This document shows, in pieces, positions 36,101 through 44,408 of a DNA stretch of 64,000 bases (the stretch's first letter is position 1; every line of letters begins with the position of its first letter). Both the position numbers and the translations under genes were made by a program. The stretch comes from Nitrospirales bacterium (GTDB lineage Bacteria > Nitrospirota > Nitrospiria > Nitrospirales > UBA8639): contig BQIV01000003.1 of the NCBI GenBank assembly GCA_021604005.1, positions 62,001 to 126,000 on the forward strand. Reading direction: 5' to 3'. A model generated the notes under the pieces. That model saw only the letters and a list, made by a program, of their open reading frames with translations, had not been told where the DNA came from and did no database searches.

Positions 36101-36210
36101 ACAAGGCTAGGCGCTTGGCGGCATCGGCTGGTAGCGACAACTCAGCCTCATTCGGTGATCGCTACTCCTCTCCTCAATGGGATCAATACTGTAAAGCGTT
36201 TGCGGATTAA
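33154..36210 (+). CDS. Giant protein of unknown function, 1018 aa
   Basis: Not recognised. There is no signal peptide. The first two-thirds look beta-rich with many short charged loops (QLVRPDDQLHLRFQL, SVQTTTSICFGLDLPG, GGGEEENDEDK). Residues about 780-960 are hydrophobic and Gly-rich (LTLGVVGIHGIQLGLDINMP, VFVVSAAVSVSLGTFIIYEV, ISIIGLVKISGAVTVALIY), possibly a membrane-interacting or pore-like beta/hairpin region. Its coding sequence looks more GC-rich than the secreted operon upstream. It is followed 19 bp later by a second giant gene, so the pair probably works together. Confidence 0.8.
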   Translation: MAKQKQTNLTVSRVLLESLVPRKMPVNEEYQLVRPDDQLHLRFQLINGEVDRSSNTIVGLKGEEPIYYAIWLGPQHRVEAPITPGGMPKDFAGASRIAGESRIVVEIPNGTPFTVATLLDLAAYALVLDDRALPEAKPNDLEPDASVTAIEVPTSLVLSPTTGNRFVAGTQAITHGDVTELWRARLGRVVGNRVIEPPRREVKARAIWQRPEDPGFVPPRPLDHDDRRLLVEQTTGEKSQPISVKQLWLSSQGAFFDAEGEWAEGTLTAYRQRVITGRDLHVEVVKRGYLTPFGHPASITTLTERQFLKDESGETTAVLISEDFLTIGAGEVCLDSDSIPFIPYQGRGTPFVKVTASDSGSGEIGARQVVLANGANITIDKGYVLTRGGEDLRIAFSATDRSGQEGICFEMPTVFITEDVAYQSGKKTALNKLNKWFDERGNQDFVTAGLNSQPIAWADPPEGSISNRAGSVQTTTSICFGLDLPGLHTNDPVDVEAELEASGRPAFYPAVRSARIVDLAVSTNYGGASPELEVNIAQRYLEHGSGDNNIDLGYLDLPTPNVVIPTTEATGMMSLGLKVATFGQRTGGGIDFSGGTWDPADALAELFDGFPKLLGAINLADIISSIEDLSLDLSDRGLPTMSVEPIVTDNGIPSGACFHFQWEPEIHSFPKEGDKTFVVTADFGGGEEENDEDKMSEIPANSFGVRETRALLDIRTCTDGTQTFEVSLERFALLVPPKIPVVALLFERLRYRNVQNNGSATADISDWFFINQLGWLEPVKDLLLDVLGLGTPMFEGGIFIDFDLPLPGLTLGVVGIHGIQLGLDINMPDSGASSLGFALSSQEDPFIVTIMGFGGNGSFSLALDSKKIVYVKGSTAVMFELAVNVFVVSAAVSVSLGTFIIYEVNKQDQGEVTLGAYATVAGAISIIGLVKISGAVTVALIYNVTTKVLRGVASVTGEVSAVVFKGTATHDVEVKVALGDDSNKARRLAASAGSDNSASFGDRYSSPQWDQYCKAFAD

Positions 36211-36229
36211 AGAATCAACGGAGGATCCA

Positions 36230-39200
36230 ATGCCAGAACAACATCTCTTACCTGTGGCCCTACCCCGAGGTCGAGGACTGAACGAAGAGGGGCAGAACAT
36301 TGGAAAGATTACAATATATTTTTCACCTCGTCTAAAAGACGAAGATGTGCTCTTAAATTATCCAGAATGGCTGAATTGGCCGGAAATGCTTGATCGCATG
36401 AATGTCCGTTTGCGATTGATGGATAGCGGCAATTCTGAATGGGTGAGTTTGACGCGAGTTAGTGACGAGCCCGATCCAAACAAGTGGGAAAACTTGTTCG
36501 CAGCGAGCACGCCGGTTGAACCCCACCGCTTTGTGGATTGGTCTGCGGCGCCGTTGCAAACTGTGGCAAGCAGCGATTTTGATGAAGCTATTTTGGATAT
36601 GTATACGCGTATAGCAGTCGCTCACCCTAGTCAGCCACCGTCGGATGTTGATGTGTTTTCCATCCCTCAAGCACGTCAACTCACTCGTGCCGTCGAGCAG
36701 GCTATAGATTATCTGCAGCCCATGCACAGTGAAGAAACTGAACGGAAGGGAGAGGTCGCTGACCCGGAGTGGGATTTTCATGCCTATGTCTCACTTTTGG
36801 GCGGTCATCCAGAATTGTTACGGCATCTAGGGATCGCGGTGGATTATGAGTTTGTCTTTCCCGATACCGTGAAAGTACCCACGGCCGTTGCGGTTCAGAC
36901 GACCTATCCAGACAGGGTGATGAACGGGCCAGGCAGAGAAATCCGACTGATGACCAAGACCACCGATGCATTCTTTGCCGAACCGAATCCGGTTGCAGAT
37001 TTTCACGAACAGTCAGAAGGGTTTCTGGAGCTGCGTAATCAGAAAGCTTATCTATCCATATTGGATTCCTATTCAACGGCTACCCGACTGACGGACCTGG
37101 ATGGTCAGCAGGGCCAAATCGAAGAATCGGTTCCGGCGTTGATCACCAGAGCGTTGACCTTGGTCCGACCAGACCTTGTGAAGACATTCGAAAATCGCAC
37201 CGCCAGACAGGCTCAGATTGAGAAAGAAATCGGTACCCAGCTGGATCCTAACACACCGCCCAAAGATCGACAGCCGGTGGTGTTGTATGCTGAGGATGTT
37301 ACGATAGGACATCGGATAGATGTCTTGCGAAAAGAATCCTCAGGCTTCCAGTGGCGTAGCCTGTTCGATCGAAAAACCGATGCCAACGGCTACCAATTTA
37401 CTCGCGTTATCGATGGATCCTTGAATGTCCACCCGGATCCGGATGAAGGTTGGGCCCAAACCCTGTTGGTGACAGAATTGGAAGAAGATTTGTCTTCACA
37501 GATTAATAAAGACGACAAAGAGGTGCCACTTATACCCTATGCCTTACGGCGTCTTGATGATCAGCTGTATCGCTGGGATGGTTGGAGCGGTGCAGTCAGA
37601 CGACCGGGCTGCGTTCTGAATGGTGTGAAAGGAAGTGCCACCGACGTAGAACCGCAACTGCCGGTCAATGACACGGATGTGGTGCAATTCGCCGCGAACT
37701 ATGAGGTCGTGCCGTGCACTCTCCCGCAGCTTCGCTTCGGAGATGCCTACATCATGCGGGCTCGCTGCGTCGATCTGGCAGGGAACTCAGTTGGTCTCGA
37801 CGCGGTCAGTCCTGAAAAAACTGAAACAGATCCAAAGACCTTTGGACGTCTGGAACCAATTGCCGCACCGTTTATTGTACGACGCTCAGAACGTCCCATC
37901 CCAGGGGTGGGCGATGACGCGCTCACGGTCGTTCTCTTGGGTGATTATGACATTGACGACAAGACCGTAAAAGGCCAGGAGCGTCTGTTGTTTCCTCCAC
38001 GGGTTGGGCAGGATTTGTGCGAACTGCACGGAGAACCAGCCGGAGGAGTAGAACCAGCCAGCTATGATGAGTTGAAACGTCGCGATGCCAGGGAACCTGA
38101 GGATCATTGGAACGTTGATCCCGTAACGAGTGAACCGATTGCCCAAGGCGACGAGCATCAAGTCATCGAGTATTTATCAGATCCCCTGGTGGGCAATCTT
38201 CACTGTTATCGTTGGGGCCCCAAGGGTGGTGAATATGTGGCGGACATGACTGGTGCCTGGCCTTCCACCGAGTCGGCCCGTATTGAAGTGATCGCTGGTG
38301 ATCCAGATACCCTAGTGAATCCAGATTCGACGACTGAGTTTCGATTCACCATATCCAAGGCCGACATTGTGGCTGTGGATTTCAGCTATGCACCAAGGCA
38401 TGGCAGTGCGGATGAATTCGGCCTATGGCATCGAGCCAGCCCGGAAGAGCAGGACGACTTGCGCCCGATTATTGAGCGTGGAGGCCACTGGATGTTCTCA
38501 GCCCGTCGACCAGTGAAGATGGTTTACGCGGTGCGCCGACCATTGCTTGCACCGGATTTTGAGGACGACGATGGGACGCCTGTACCCAATCGAAGTGTAG
38601 ATGATACCGGGGTCGAATTCGGAGCTACGTTCATAATTGATCGAAGATCTACCAGTTCGGTGACCTTGCGCGCCAGCTGGACTGATTTGATTGATGATGT
38701 CCGTCTGGACGCGCCCGCAACCGTTTCAGGAGGTGCCCGGCTTGGTCGCTTCGAGACACTTCGAAAGGCTGACTCGGAATGCCTCACATACACTATAGCC
38801 AACCACCGGGCTGAATTAGGAGACACCAGGCGTCATTATGCCCGTCTGCATCTTGAAGCCTTTAGTTATTTCAGCAGTTACTTTACCGAAGAACGGGTCG
38901 TGCGAATGGTTGGCGACGCTGTCATGATTGATGAGCGGGGCCTGGCCGATGGGACGGTCACGGTACGTCACGGGAAAGAGAACCTTGAGGCGGAACTTGG
39001 CAAAGACTTTGAAGTGCTGGGTTCTAAAGGCATGATCAAAACCATTCGTGGTGGGGCCATTAAACATGGCGACCAGCTGACCGTGCGTTATATTCCATTG
39101 CCTATTAGTCGCACCAATGAAAAGCTTCCGGCTGTTTATGTCATCTTTCCAAACACGGCAACACCTCCACCGCCTCAGATTGATTCTGTCATTCCAGCGG

Positions 39201-40006
39201 CAGCCCGGGATGTGCAAGAACATTCAATCAGCCACGATGGTCGTCTGCTGCGTGTCTATTTACAACGGCCGTGGCATGTGTCCGGAGATGGCGAATCTCT
39301 GGCCGTATTGATCGAACGGAATCCCATCGGTGTTTCCAACGCTAGCCGATTGGGACGAGATCCTGCCGTCACCAATGCCAATATTCTTCAGACCTTGGCC
39401 CCTTCGGCTTTTCCACGGGTTCATTCTGTTGTGGAGAACTACGATGGCAGCCACGACCTGGCACTTCATAAGGTAGAGTACGATGCTGTCAGTAAACGCT
39501 GGTTTGCTGACATTGCGGTGGCGACTGAACTCTATCGGCCGTTTGTGCAACTCGTGGTTGCTAGGTATCAGCCAGATTCGATCACTGGGAAACACCTGAG
39601 TCCCTCAGTCACTCTAGAGCCATTTAGGTTAGGCGTTTCCCGTCAGGTCGAATTGCAGCAAAATAATGATGGGTTCAACATCACTGTTACAGGTCGTGAA
39701 CATGCCGGGATTCCCGTCCTGGAGAAACCTCAAGGGCAGAATGAAGTAGCCGTGACCGTACAAGAGGCAGACCCTGATCTTGCTGATCAAGACCTGCGTT
39801 GGATTACGGCAATCAACACGGCCACACTTGCTCGCGTTGCTGGACCAGACGGAAGCAGTTGGAGCGGGCAGTTGTCAATTAACAATTCCACAAGACCACA
39901 GCGTTTATTGATTGAGGAGTCTGAGCCGGCCTTGTTTGGTGGCGAGAAGCCGAGTCTGACCAGTCATGTGGTTTATTCTGAAGTGATGGTATTGCCGAAA
40001 AGTTAA
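36230..40006 (+). CDS. Giant protein of unknown function, 1258 aa
   Basis: Not recognised. The ATG at 36230 follows CGGAGGATCCA, a strong ribosome site 19 bp after the previous stop; a longer frame to 36155 overlaps that gene and is rejected. The protein lacks a signal peptide, is acidic, and reads as a chain of beta-sandwich-like segments with Pro-rich joints (FPNTATPPPPQIDSVIP), including CVDLAGNSVGLDAVSPEK, a phrase typical of Ig-like or fibronectin-like domains. No catalytic motif was seen. It may be a structural or scaffold partner of the 1018-aa protein. Confidence 0.8.
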   Translation: MPEQHLLPVALPRGRGLNEEGQNIGKITIYFSPRLKDEDVLLNYPEWLNWPEMLDRMNVRLRLMDSGNSEWVSLTRVSDEPDPNKWENLFAASTPVEPHRFVDWSAAPLQTVASSDFDEAILDMYTRIAVAHPSQPPSDVDVFSIPQARQLTRAVEQAIDYLQPMHSEETERKGEVADPEWDFHAYVSLLGGHPELLRHLGIAVDYEFVFPDTVKVPTAVAVQTTYPDRVMNGPGREIRLMTKTTDAFFAEPNPVADFHEQSEGFLELRNQKAYLSILDSYSTATRLTDLDGQQGQIEESVPALITRALTLVRPDLVKTFENRTARQAQIEKEIGTQLDPNTPPKDRQPVVLYAEDVTIGHRIDVLRKESSGFQWRSLFDRKTDANGYQFTRVIDGSLNVHPDPDEGWAQTLLVTELEEDLSSQINKDDKEVPLIPYALRRLDDQLYRWDGWSGAVRRPGCVLNGVKGSATDVEPQLPVNDTDVVQFAANYEVVPCTLPQLRFGDAYIMRARCVDLAGNSVGLDAVSPEKTETDPKTFGRLEPIAAPFIVRRSERPIPGVGDDALTVVLLGDYDIDDKTVKGQERLLFPPRVGQDLCELHGEPAGGVEPASYDELKRRDAREPEDHWNVDPVTSEPIAQGDEHQVIEYLSDPLVGNLHCYRWGPKGGEYVADMTGAWPSTESARIEVIAGDPDTLVNPDSTTEFRFTISKADIVAVDFSYAPRHGSADEFGLWHRASPEEQDDLRPIIERGGHWMFSARRPVKMVYAVRRPLLAPDFEDDDGTPVPNRSVDDTGVEFGATFIIDRRSTSSVTLRASWTDLIDDVRLDAPATVSGGARLGRFETLRKADSECLTYTIANHRAELGDTRRHYARLHLEAFSYFSSYFTEERVVRMVGDAVMIDERGLADGTVTVRHGKENLEAELGKDFEVLGSKGMIKTIRGGAIKHGDQLTVRYIPLPISRTNEKLPAVYVIFPNTATPPPPQIDSVIPAAARDVQEHSISHDGRLLRVYLQRPWHVSGDGESLAVLIERNPIGVSNASRLGRDPAVTNANILQTLAPSAFPRVHSVVENYDGSHDLALHKVEYDAVSKRWFADIAVATELYRPFVQLVVARYQPDSITGKHLSPSVTLEPFRLGVSRQVELQQNNDGFNITVTGREHAGIPVLEKPQGQNEVAVTVQEADPDLADQDLRWITAINTATLARVAGPDGSSWSGQLSINNSTRPQRLLIEESEPALFGGEKPSLTSHVVYSEVMVLPKS

Positions 40007-40514
40007 ATAATGTCTAATCGAAAAGTGATTGTTCTACTAATCAGGAATTCATAATAAGGTTAGAGAGCGTTGATTTCAGTGCTGTCATTCATAAGATGAA
40101 ATGCCCGATGATTGCTTAGTTTGTCGCTGGCAATAGCAAAGGCACGATTGGGAAAGATGTCTTCATGTTTATTGTTGTTGACAAAGCTTACTGTGGTCGT
40201 ACTGGTATGGATGTATTTAATTGTCTTAGGAGAGAGTAGAGTACTGGTGCTTCCGTATCGACCAGATTTGGCACCTACTCCTATAACCTGCGTGGCTATT
40301 TATACGGGAGAGCTCTGACTAATTAACGAACCTATAACTGTACCTAACAATTTACAATTGCGGATGTAACACATGCGGCGATTGGCAATGACATGTATGT
40401 GGCTGCATTATTCGTATGTATTTTCTCTGCCTGCAAATATATTTCTTGTTCAACTGACAAAGATCATTTCATATCTGACCTCATGAATCCTCTGGCCATC
40501 TCAAGATCTCCCAC
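40007..40514. other. Intergenic region with possible decayed coding remnants
   Basis: Three broken plus-strand stretches read as protein-like fragments (GTIGKDVFMFIVVDKAYCG near 40.14 kb, STRFGTYSYNLRGYLYGRAL near 40.26 kb, TIADVTHAAIGNDMYVAALF near 40.36 kb), each ended by stops and in different frames. They suggest a degraded gene but cannot be joined confidently. Confidence 0.25.
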
Positions 40515-40566
40515 TGTCTCCAATTGAGTCACTTCCTGATGGATGCTGCTGTGACGAAATAGGTCT
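40515..40566 (+). promoter_or_regulatory. Tandem 17-bp activator-like boxes, module C
   Basis: TGTCTCCAATTGAGTCA (40515-40531) and TGTGACGAAATAGGTCT (40550-40566) start 35 bp apart. Confidence 0.7.
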
Positions 40567-40622
40567 GCAGACCGCTCCGTTTCTTACCCTATTTTATTTC
40601 TTTTGCTGCGATTCTTCACAAG

Positions 40623-40635
40623 AATCAACGTGTTC
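40623..40635 (+). promoter_or_regulatory. IHF-like site, module C
   Basis: AATCAACGTGTTC, preceded by the perfect palindrome GATTCTTCACAAGAATC. It starts 43 bp before the -24 GG. Confidence 0.55.
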
Positions 40636-40662
40636 ACCATCATGGATAGCATCACGTTTGAT

Positions 40663-40681
40663 CACGGCATTCATGTTGCTA
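40663..40681 (+). promoter_or_regulatory. Sigma-54 promoter, module C
   Basis: CACGGCATTCATGTTGCTA, identical to modules A and B. GG 40666-40667, GC 40678-40679. The leader to the next recognised gene is about 245 bp and includes a 25-codon ATG frame (MANGKVAVSASYFMMGSLCP...) without a clear ribosome site. Confidence 0.8.
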
Positions 40682-40926
40682 GATGTCTTATTAAGGGAAT
40701 CCAGCGGAAGTATGAGATCACACGTATTCTAAAGCCCTGGCTCTGGTGGATGGGTAAGCCTTAACGGTGAATGTCAAAAAGGACATGAACAATTTTGTGG
40801 ATAGATGAGCGCGACATGGCAAATGGAAAAGTAGCAGTCAGTGCATCGTACTTTATGATGGGTTCCCTCTGTCCAACTCATGATGAAGTCTAACCTTAAG
40901 GACAGAAACAACAAGGAGGTCGTGTC

Positions 40927-41589
40927 ATGAAAAGCATTAATCAAAAACAATCAACCAGCATGAGTCCTAAAGTGGCCGTCATAGGAGCTTTGGTTTTAGC
41001 TCTCAGTGGCGCCGTGAGTCACGCTGAGACGTACTGCTACGATTTCAGTAATTTTGCGAGTACGGGCTACGAGGTAGGAGATACGATCTCTACCGCGCAT
41101 GGGGATATTAACCTTCTGGAAGTGTTTGATGAAAACCTGAATCCGATGCTCCCGAACCCGAGTGGGTTAACGAGTCATAATAATGTCCCCATTCCTGGTC
41201 AGGGAGAAAACCCCTCGTTGTTTAATCACGGTGGATTCACTATCCAAGTCGTGCCAAACAGTCCCATGTTGGCCGTGACCCTGAAATTCGCCGAAAACAC
41301 CGGGGCTACTGATCAACAATTATGGAATTTTGGTGTCAATAATGAACGGCAAATTTGGAGAGGACAATTGTCTACTCTCGATGGACAATCTCTTGGTGAA
41401 CCAACATACGGAGGACGTGTACGGATTGCGGTCGGTGGCGTGCAAATGCCTGATTCTTACTGGGTCCGTGGCATGGTGACGCTGGCCTCTGATCCCGTCA
41501 ATCCGCTGTTGCCCAATAGAGGCATCGAAAGATTTTCATTTGGACGGAGCAGTCAACTTATCGTAGATGATGTTTGTATGACGGAATGA
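40927..41589 (+). CDS. Exported protein of unknown function, 220 aa
   Basis: First clear gene after module C. The signal peptide runs to LSGAVSHA|ET (about residue 36), followed by a beta-rich secreted domain (YCYDFSNFASTGYEVGDTIS to QLIVDDVCMTE). Two Cys near the ends (YCYD and DDVCMTE) could close the domain. The pattern of FSN..., GGFTIQV and RFSFGRSSQLIVDD resembles lectin-like or PEP-CTERM-associated jelly-roll domains, but no anchor motif is present. AAGGAGG precedes the ATG. Confidence 0.82.
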   Translation: MKSINQKQSTSMSPKVAVIGALVLALSGAVSHAETYCYDFSNFASTGYEVGDTISTAHGDINLLEVFDENLNPMLPNPSGLTSHNNVPIPGQGENPSLFNHGGFTIQVVPNSPMLAVTLKFAENTGATDQQLWNFGVNNERQIWRGQLSTLDGQSLGEPTYGGRVRIAVGGVQMPDSYWVRGMVTLASDPVNPLLPNRGIERFSFGRSSQLIVDDVCMTE

Positions 41590-41734
41590 TAATTTTTTTT
41601 GTGCGCGAACCGGGGATGGCTTACAACCCAGGCCCGGTCGGCAACTCAAGATAGCTAGCGATGAGAGATAAATGTCAAAAAGGAGAAGCCTTGAGCGAAA
41701 ACAATAAATCATAATTTGGTGTATCTGGCTAGGC

Positions 41735-41839
41735 TTGTATGGAGAAGAGAACTATACCACTCAATGGGCTGGGGCAGCAGCGGGTGCCGCTGCACACTGG
41801 ACAGAGGCCTTGGGCAAGAAACGAATTCAGCGGAGCTAA
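41735..41839 (+). CDS. Possible 34-aa Gly/Ala-zipper peptide
   Basis: A TTG-started frame encodes LYGEENYTTQWAGAAAGAAA followed by HWTEALGKKRIQRS. The Gly/Ala-zipper centre and basic tail are peptide-like, but there is no clear ribosome site and the frame may be a remnant. It is the only protein-like stretch in the 336-bp gap before the next gene. Confidence 0.25.
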   Translation: MYGEENYTTQWAGAAAGAAAHWTEALGKKRIQRS

Positions 41840-41925
41840 AAGATCCCAAAATAGCGATATCTAAAGCCGTGCCGGTCAGCCAGGATTAGCCTATTCTAAA
41901 GTGATCAATACAGAGAGGTGTGAAA

Positions 41926-42864
41926 ATGTTTTCACGAAAAAGAACAAACGGTTTTGTCGTATTTGTATGTTGTATAGGGGTTGTGTGCATGCTTGGTTCT
42001 CTCGGATCTGCAGTAGCTGGTAACACGAAGACTATTGTGCGGTCGGATTACAATAAGGATGACTACCTTCTGTTTATGACCACTACAGGGCAGAAGGGTG
42101 ACCCAAAACCAGGTGAGGTTGGAGCGACTATCGATTCTCAATCTAGCCCAGGGGGAAGAGTTCCTCTCTTCTCCTGGGAGATTGCGAACGGGTCTGGTTC
42201 TCCAGGGGATGCTTCAGTGGAAGTCAATATTGGCAAGAATGTCACGTTACCAAACCCAACGAATTACTACGCGGTTACAGGGGTTCGAATAGATGAACGG
42301 AACAACAGACCCTGTGTGTTGACCTTGTTGGGTGCATTAGTTGATCCACGTTACCCAAGTTACACGAGGGAAGTCGCACGCTATGAACTTGCACTGTGTA
42401 AGAAAGTGCTGCCGGGAAAAGATTCGAAGACGGTTGACTTATCGGGAGATATCCGCAATTTCGACGCTCGCAAGCACGGAAGGGTGTTTGTGAGCGGAAT
42501 TTCGGTATGCCGTGGGGGCGGAATATTGCAGGAAGCACGTCATTCCAACGCATGGAAAATCAAAGGGATTAAGGTGCAGCCCACAGAGGTTAACCTGAAA
42601 GATGCTCAAGTGCTCGAGGCCAATCTTATTGTGAGTCCGGACGTGCAGAGCTTCACGCGAGCGAACTGTCGGAAGAATATTCAAGCGACTGATGCTAAGC
42701 CGGGTTGGGACAATTGGTCGGATTGTCCGACGGGACAGATGGTCACGGGCGTTCGCGCGTACTCTGCGAAAGGTAAATTTTTTACGGGACTGGCAGTGAA
42801 CTGCAAGAGTGTGGCGTCGAGAAAAATTGCCACGCCGCCTGTTAAGGATGCAGATGGATACTAG
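41926..42864 (+). CDS. Exported protein of unknown function, 312 aa
   Basis: The ATG at 41926 has GAGAGG 7 bases upstream. The signal peptide (VVFVCCIGVVCMLGSLGSAVA|GN) precedes a secreted domain that seems to contain a repeated structural unit: AVTGVRIDERNNRPCVLTLLG in the first half and MVTGVRAYSAKGKFFTGLAVNC near the end, the latter resembling cysteine-paired lectin-like repeats. Six or more Cys suggest disulfides. Function unknown. Confidence 0.82.
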   Translation: MFSRKRTNGFVVFVCCIGVVCMLGSLGSAVAGNTKTIVRSDYNKDDYLLFMTTTGQKGDPKPGEVGATIDSQSSPGGRVPLFSWEIANGSGSPGDASVEVNIGKNVTLPNPTNYYAVTGVRIDERNNRPCVLTLLGALVDPRYPSYTREVARYELALCKKVLPGKDSKTVDLSGDIRNFDARKHGRVFVSGISVCRGGGILQEARHSNAWKIKGIKVQPTEVNLKDAQVLEANLIVSPDVQSFTRANCRKNIQATDAKPGWDNWSDCPTGQMVTGVRAYSAKGKFFTGLAVNCKSVASRKIATPPVKDADGY

Positions 42865-43069
42865 TCTATAAAATAAAAATGATTCCCAATCATTCGGGAG
42901 TATAGAGACTTCGGGTTCGGTAAGTTTACGAAACTGCCATGAAGCAAAAGAACGTGTTGACGTGCCTAATGGGAAGGTGAAATGTGTTCAGGAGATAACG
43001 CGTAAAGACGGCAGGAAAAAGTCTGAACCTTGCTTATATGGCGGAATCGACAAAAACAAGGACTCTTTT

Positions 43070-43278
43070 GAATTTCGAGTAAGTAAATGAGCGTTCATCC
43101 TGCTCCTCCCCTTTGTGAGGGGAGGATTTAGGTGGGGTAGAGTCCTACAACGCGCGAAAACTGGCTGACTTAAGTGCAAAGACTGCAGCCAACTTGACGT
43201 GTCTACCTCCCCTCGCCCCTCCTTACAAAGGAGGGGACTTCCGGCTTGTTCCCTGGCTATCGTACCCACTCGAAATTC
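43070..43278. repeat. 209-bp MITE-like element with terminal inverted repeats
   Basis: Termini GAATTTCGAGT (43070-43080) and ACTCGAAATTC (43268-43278) are perfect 11-bp inverted repeats. Inside are two complementary GGGGAGG/CCTCCCC-rich hairpins (about 43111-43138 and 43206-43236). There is no coding capacity. It lies in the 563-bp gap between two exported-protein genes. Confidence 0.6.
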
Positions 43279-43427
43279 TAAAGAGGCAAAACAAGTGTTT
43301 GGAACGTTTTTAGGAATATCACAAACATGAGGGAATCTGATCAATGGGCTTATGAATCCAGATTGTGGCTCCCTTCCGATAGGTTGGGTGCATGATTGAC
43401 AAAAGTTTCGAAAAAGGAGGCGTAAAA

Positions 43428-44216
43428 ATGAAATATATAAGATATCAAACTCATGTGGTCCTGGCGTTGATTTTGGGACTTTGTGCACCTTTGGGTGTCA
43501 GTGCTGAGACCCACATTGAGACGACCGAGCAGATTCAGGGTCGTAATCGACCAAACGTGCAGTTGGATGTGGTCGAGAGTTCTGATGTCATGCGTGATGC
43601 ATCAATGAATAATATGTTGTTCCAGGGTCGTCTGCTCAAAACGCACAGTGATTATTCCCGCGTAGATAGTCAACGCGATCTGCCGATACGGCTCGCGGCG
43701 CTTGATTCCGTGGACGGGCCACCACCCTGTGGGAAGGATGGCGTTTGTAACGTGAACGCCTGTTCTGCAGATCCGGATTGTCCGGATGGGTTGCAACAGG
43801 AGCATGACAGTGAACCCTACGAACCACCTCATGATGAAAAGGGACCTTTATCGGTGTGGCTTACGACTGGCCTAGATGGATATGACGGCGGGCATTCCTG
43901 TGATTTCGATAAGGGAACTTGCAATATTAAGGTGACGTGGAGTGTGCAGCCCGATAAGTACGACAAATGGAAGATTTGTTGGAAAGATTGGGGCGATACG
44001 TTTACGAATGCCTGTAATGAAAACCAAAAGGTTCGAAAATTTGAAAATAACTTTTATGTGATTCCCAACCTGAAAGAAGATCATCATTATCGAATTCGGC
44101 TGGAAGGTCGAAAGGATAAAAACGACAAGTGGAAATGTCTGGTTAAGGCTCGATTACGGAACGTCCATTTGAATGGGACGAATATCAGGGGAGTCGTTCC
44201 ATGTATCGTGCCGTGA
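43428..44216 (+). CDS. Exported Cys-containing protein of unknown function, 262 aa
   Basis: The ATG at 43428 has AAGGAGG 7 bases upstream; an upstream in-frame ATG is rejected. The signal peptide (LALILGLCAPLGVSA|ET) is followed by a spacer, a Cys-rich motif PPCGKDGVCNVNACSADPDCPD (about 104-125) and a C-terminal domain (LSVWLTTGLDGYDGG onward) with an FnIII-like YRIRLEGRKDK strand. No family recognised. Confidence 0.82.
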   Translation: MKYIRYQTHVVLALILGLCAPLGVSAETHIETTEQIQGRNRPNVQLDVVESSDVMRDASMNNMLFQGRLLKTHSDYSRVDSQRDLPIRLAALDSVDGPPPCGKDGVCNVNACSADPDCPDGLQQEHDSEPYEPPHDEKGPLSVWLTTGLDGYDGGHSCDFDKGTCNIKVTWSVQPDKYDKWKICWKDWGDTFTNACNENQKVRKFENNFYVIPNLKEDHHYRIRLEGRKDKNDKWKCLVKARLRNVHLNGTNIRGVVPCIVP

Positions 44217-44233
44217 TTGTACATGTTAATCTT

Positions 44234-44380
44234 TAAGGGCACCTCTAAAAACCGTCCTTTCCTGCGATGGCGGCGTTAGCCGCGTGCTCAAATCCTCATG
44301 TATTGACACATACACTGCGGTTTTCCGCGCGCGGCTTCCTTGCTCTCACATAAAAATCCTGGTTTTTAGAGGTGCCCTTA
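44234..44380. repeat. 147-bp MITE-like element, 20-bp terminal inverted repeats
   Basis: TAAGGGCACCTCTAAAAACC (44234-44253) and its exact complement (44361-44380) bound a GC-rich non-coding centre containing further hairpins. The terminal TA could be the target duplication. The GGGCACCTCTAAAAA terminus recalls repeats I believe are dispersed in other proteobacterial-type genomes; family not assigned. Confidence 0.75.
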
Positions 44381-44408
44381 CGATTGTTTGAGAAGAAAGG
44401 AGGCAATC

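Noticed and set aside
36155-36229. Longer N-terminus for the 1258-aa protein
   Set aside because: Would overlap the end of the 1018-aa gene, while the ATG at 36230 has a strong GGAGG site.
40112-40318. 68-codon hydrophobic plus-strand frame
   Set aside because: No ribosome site; another frame of the same stretch reads more protein-like but is broken by stops, so the region is treated as decayed.
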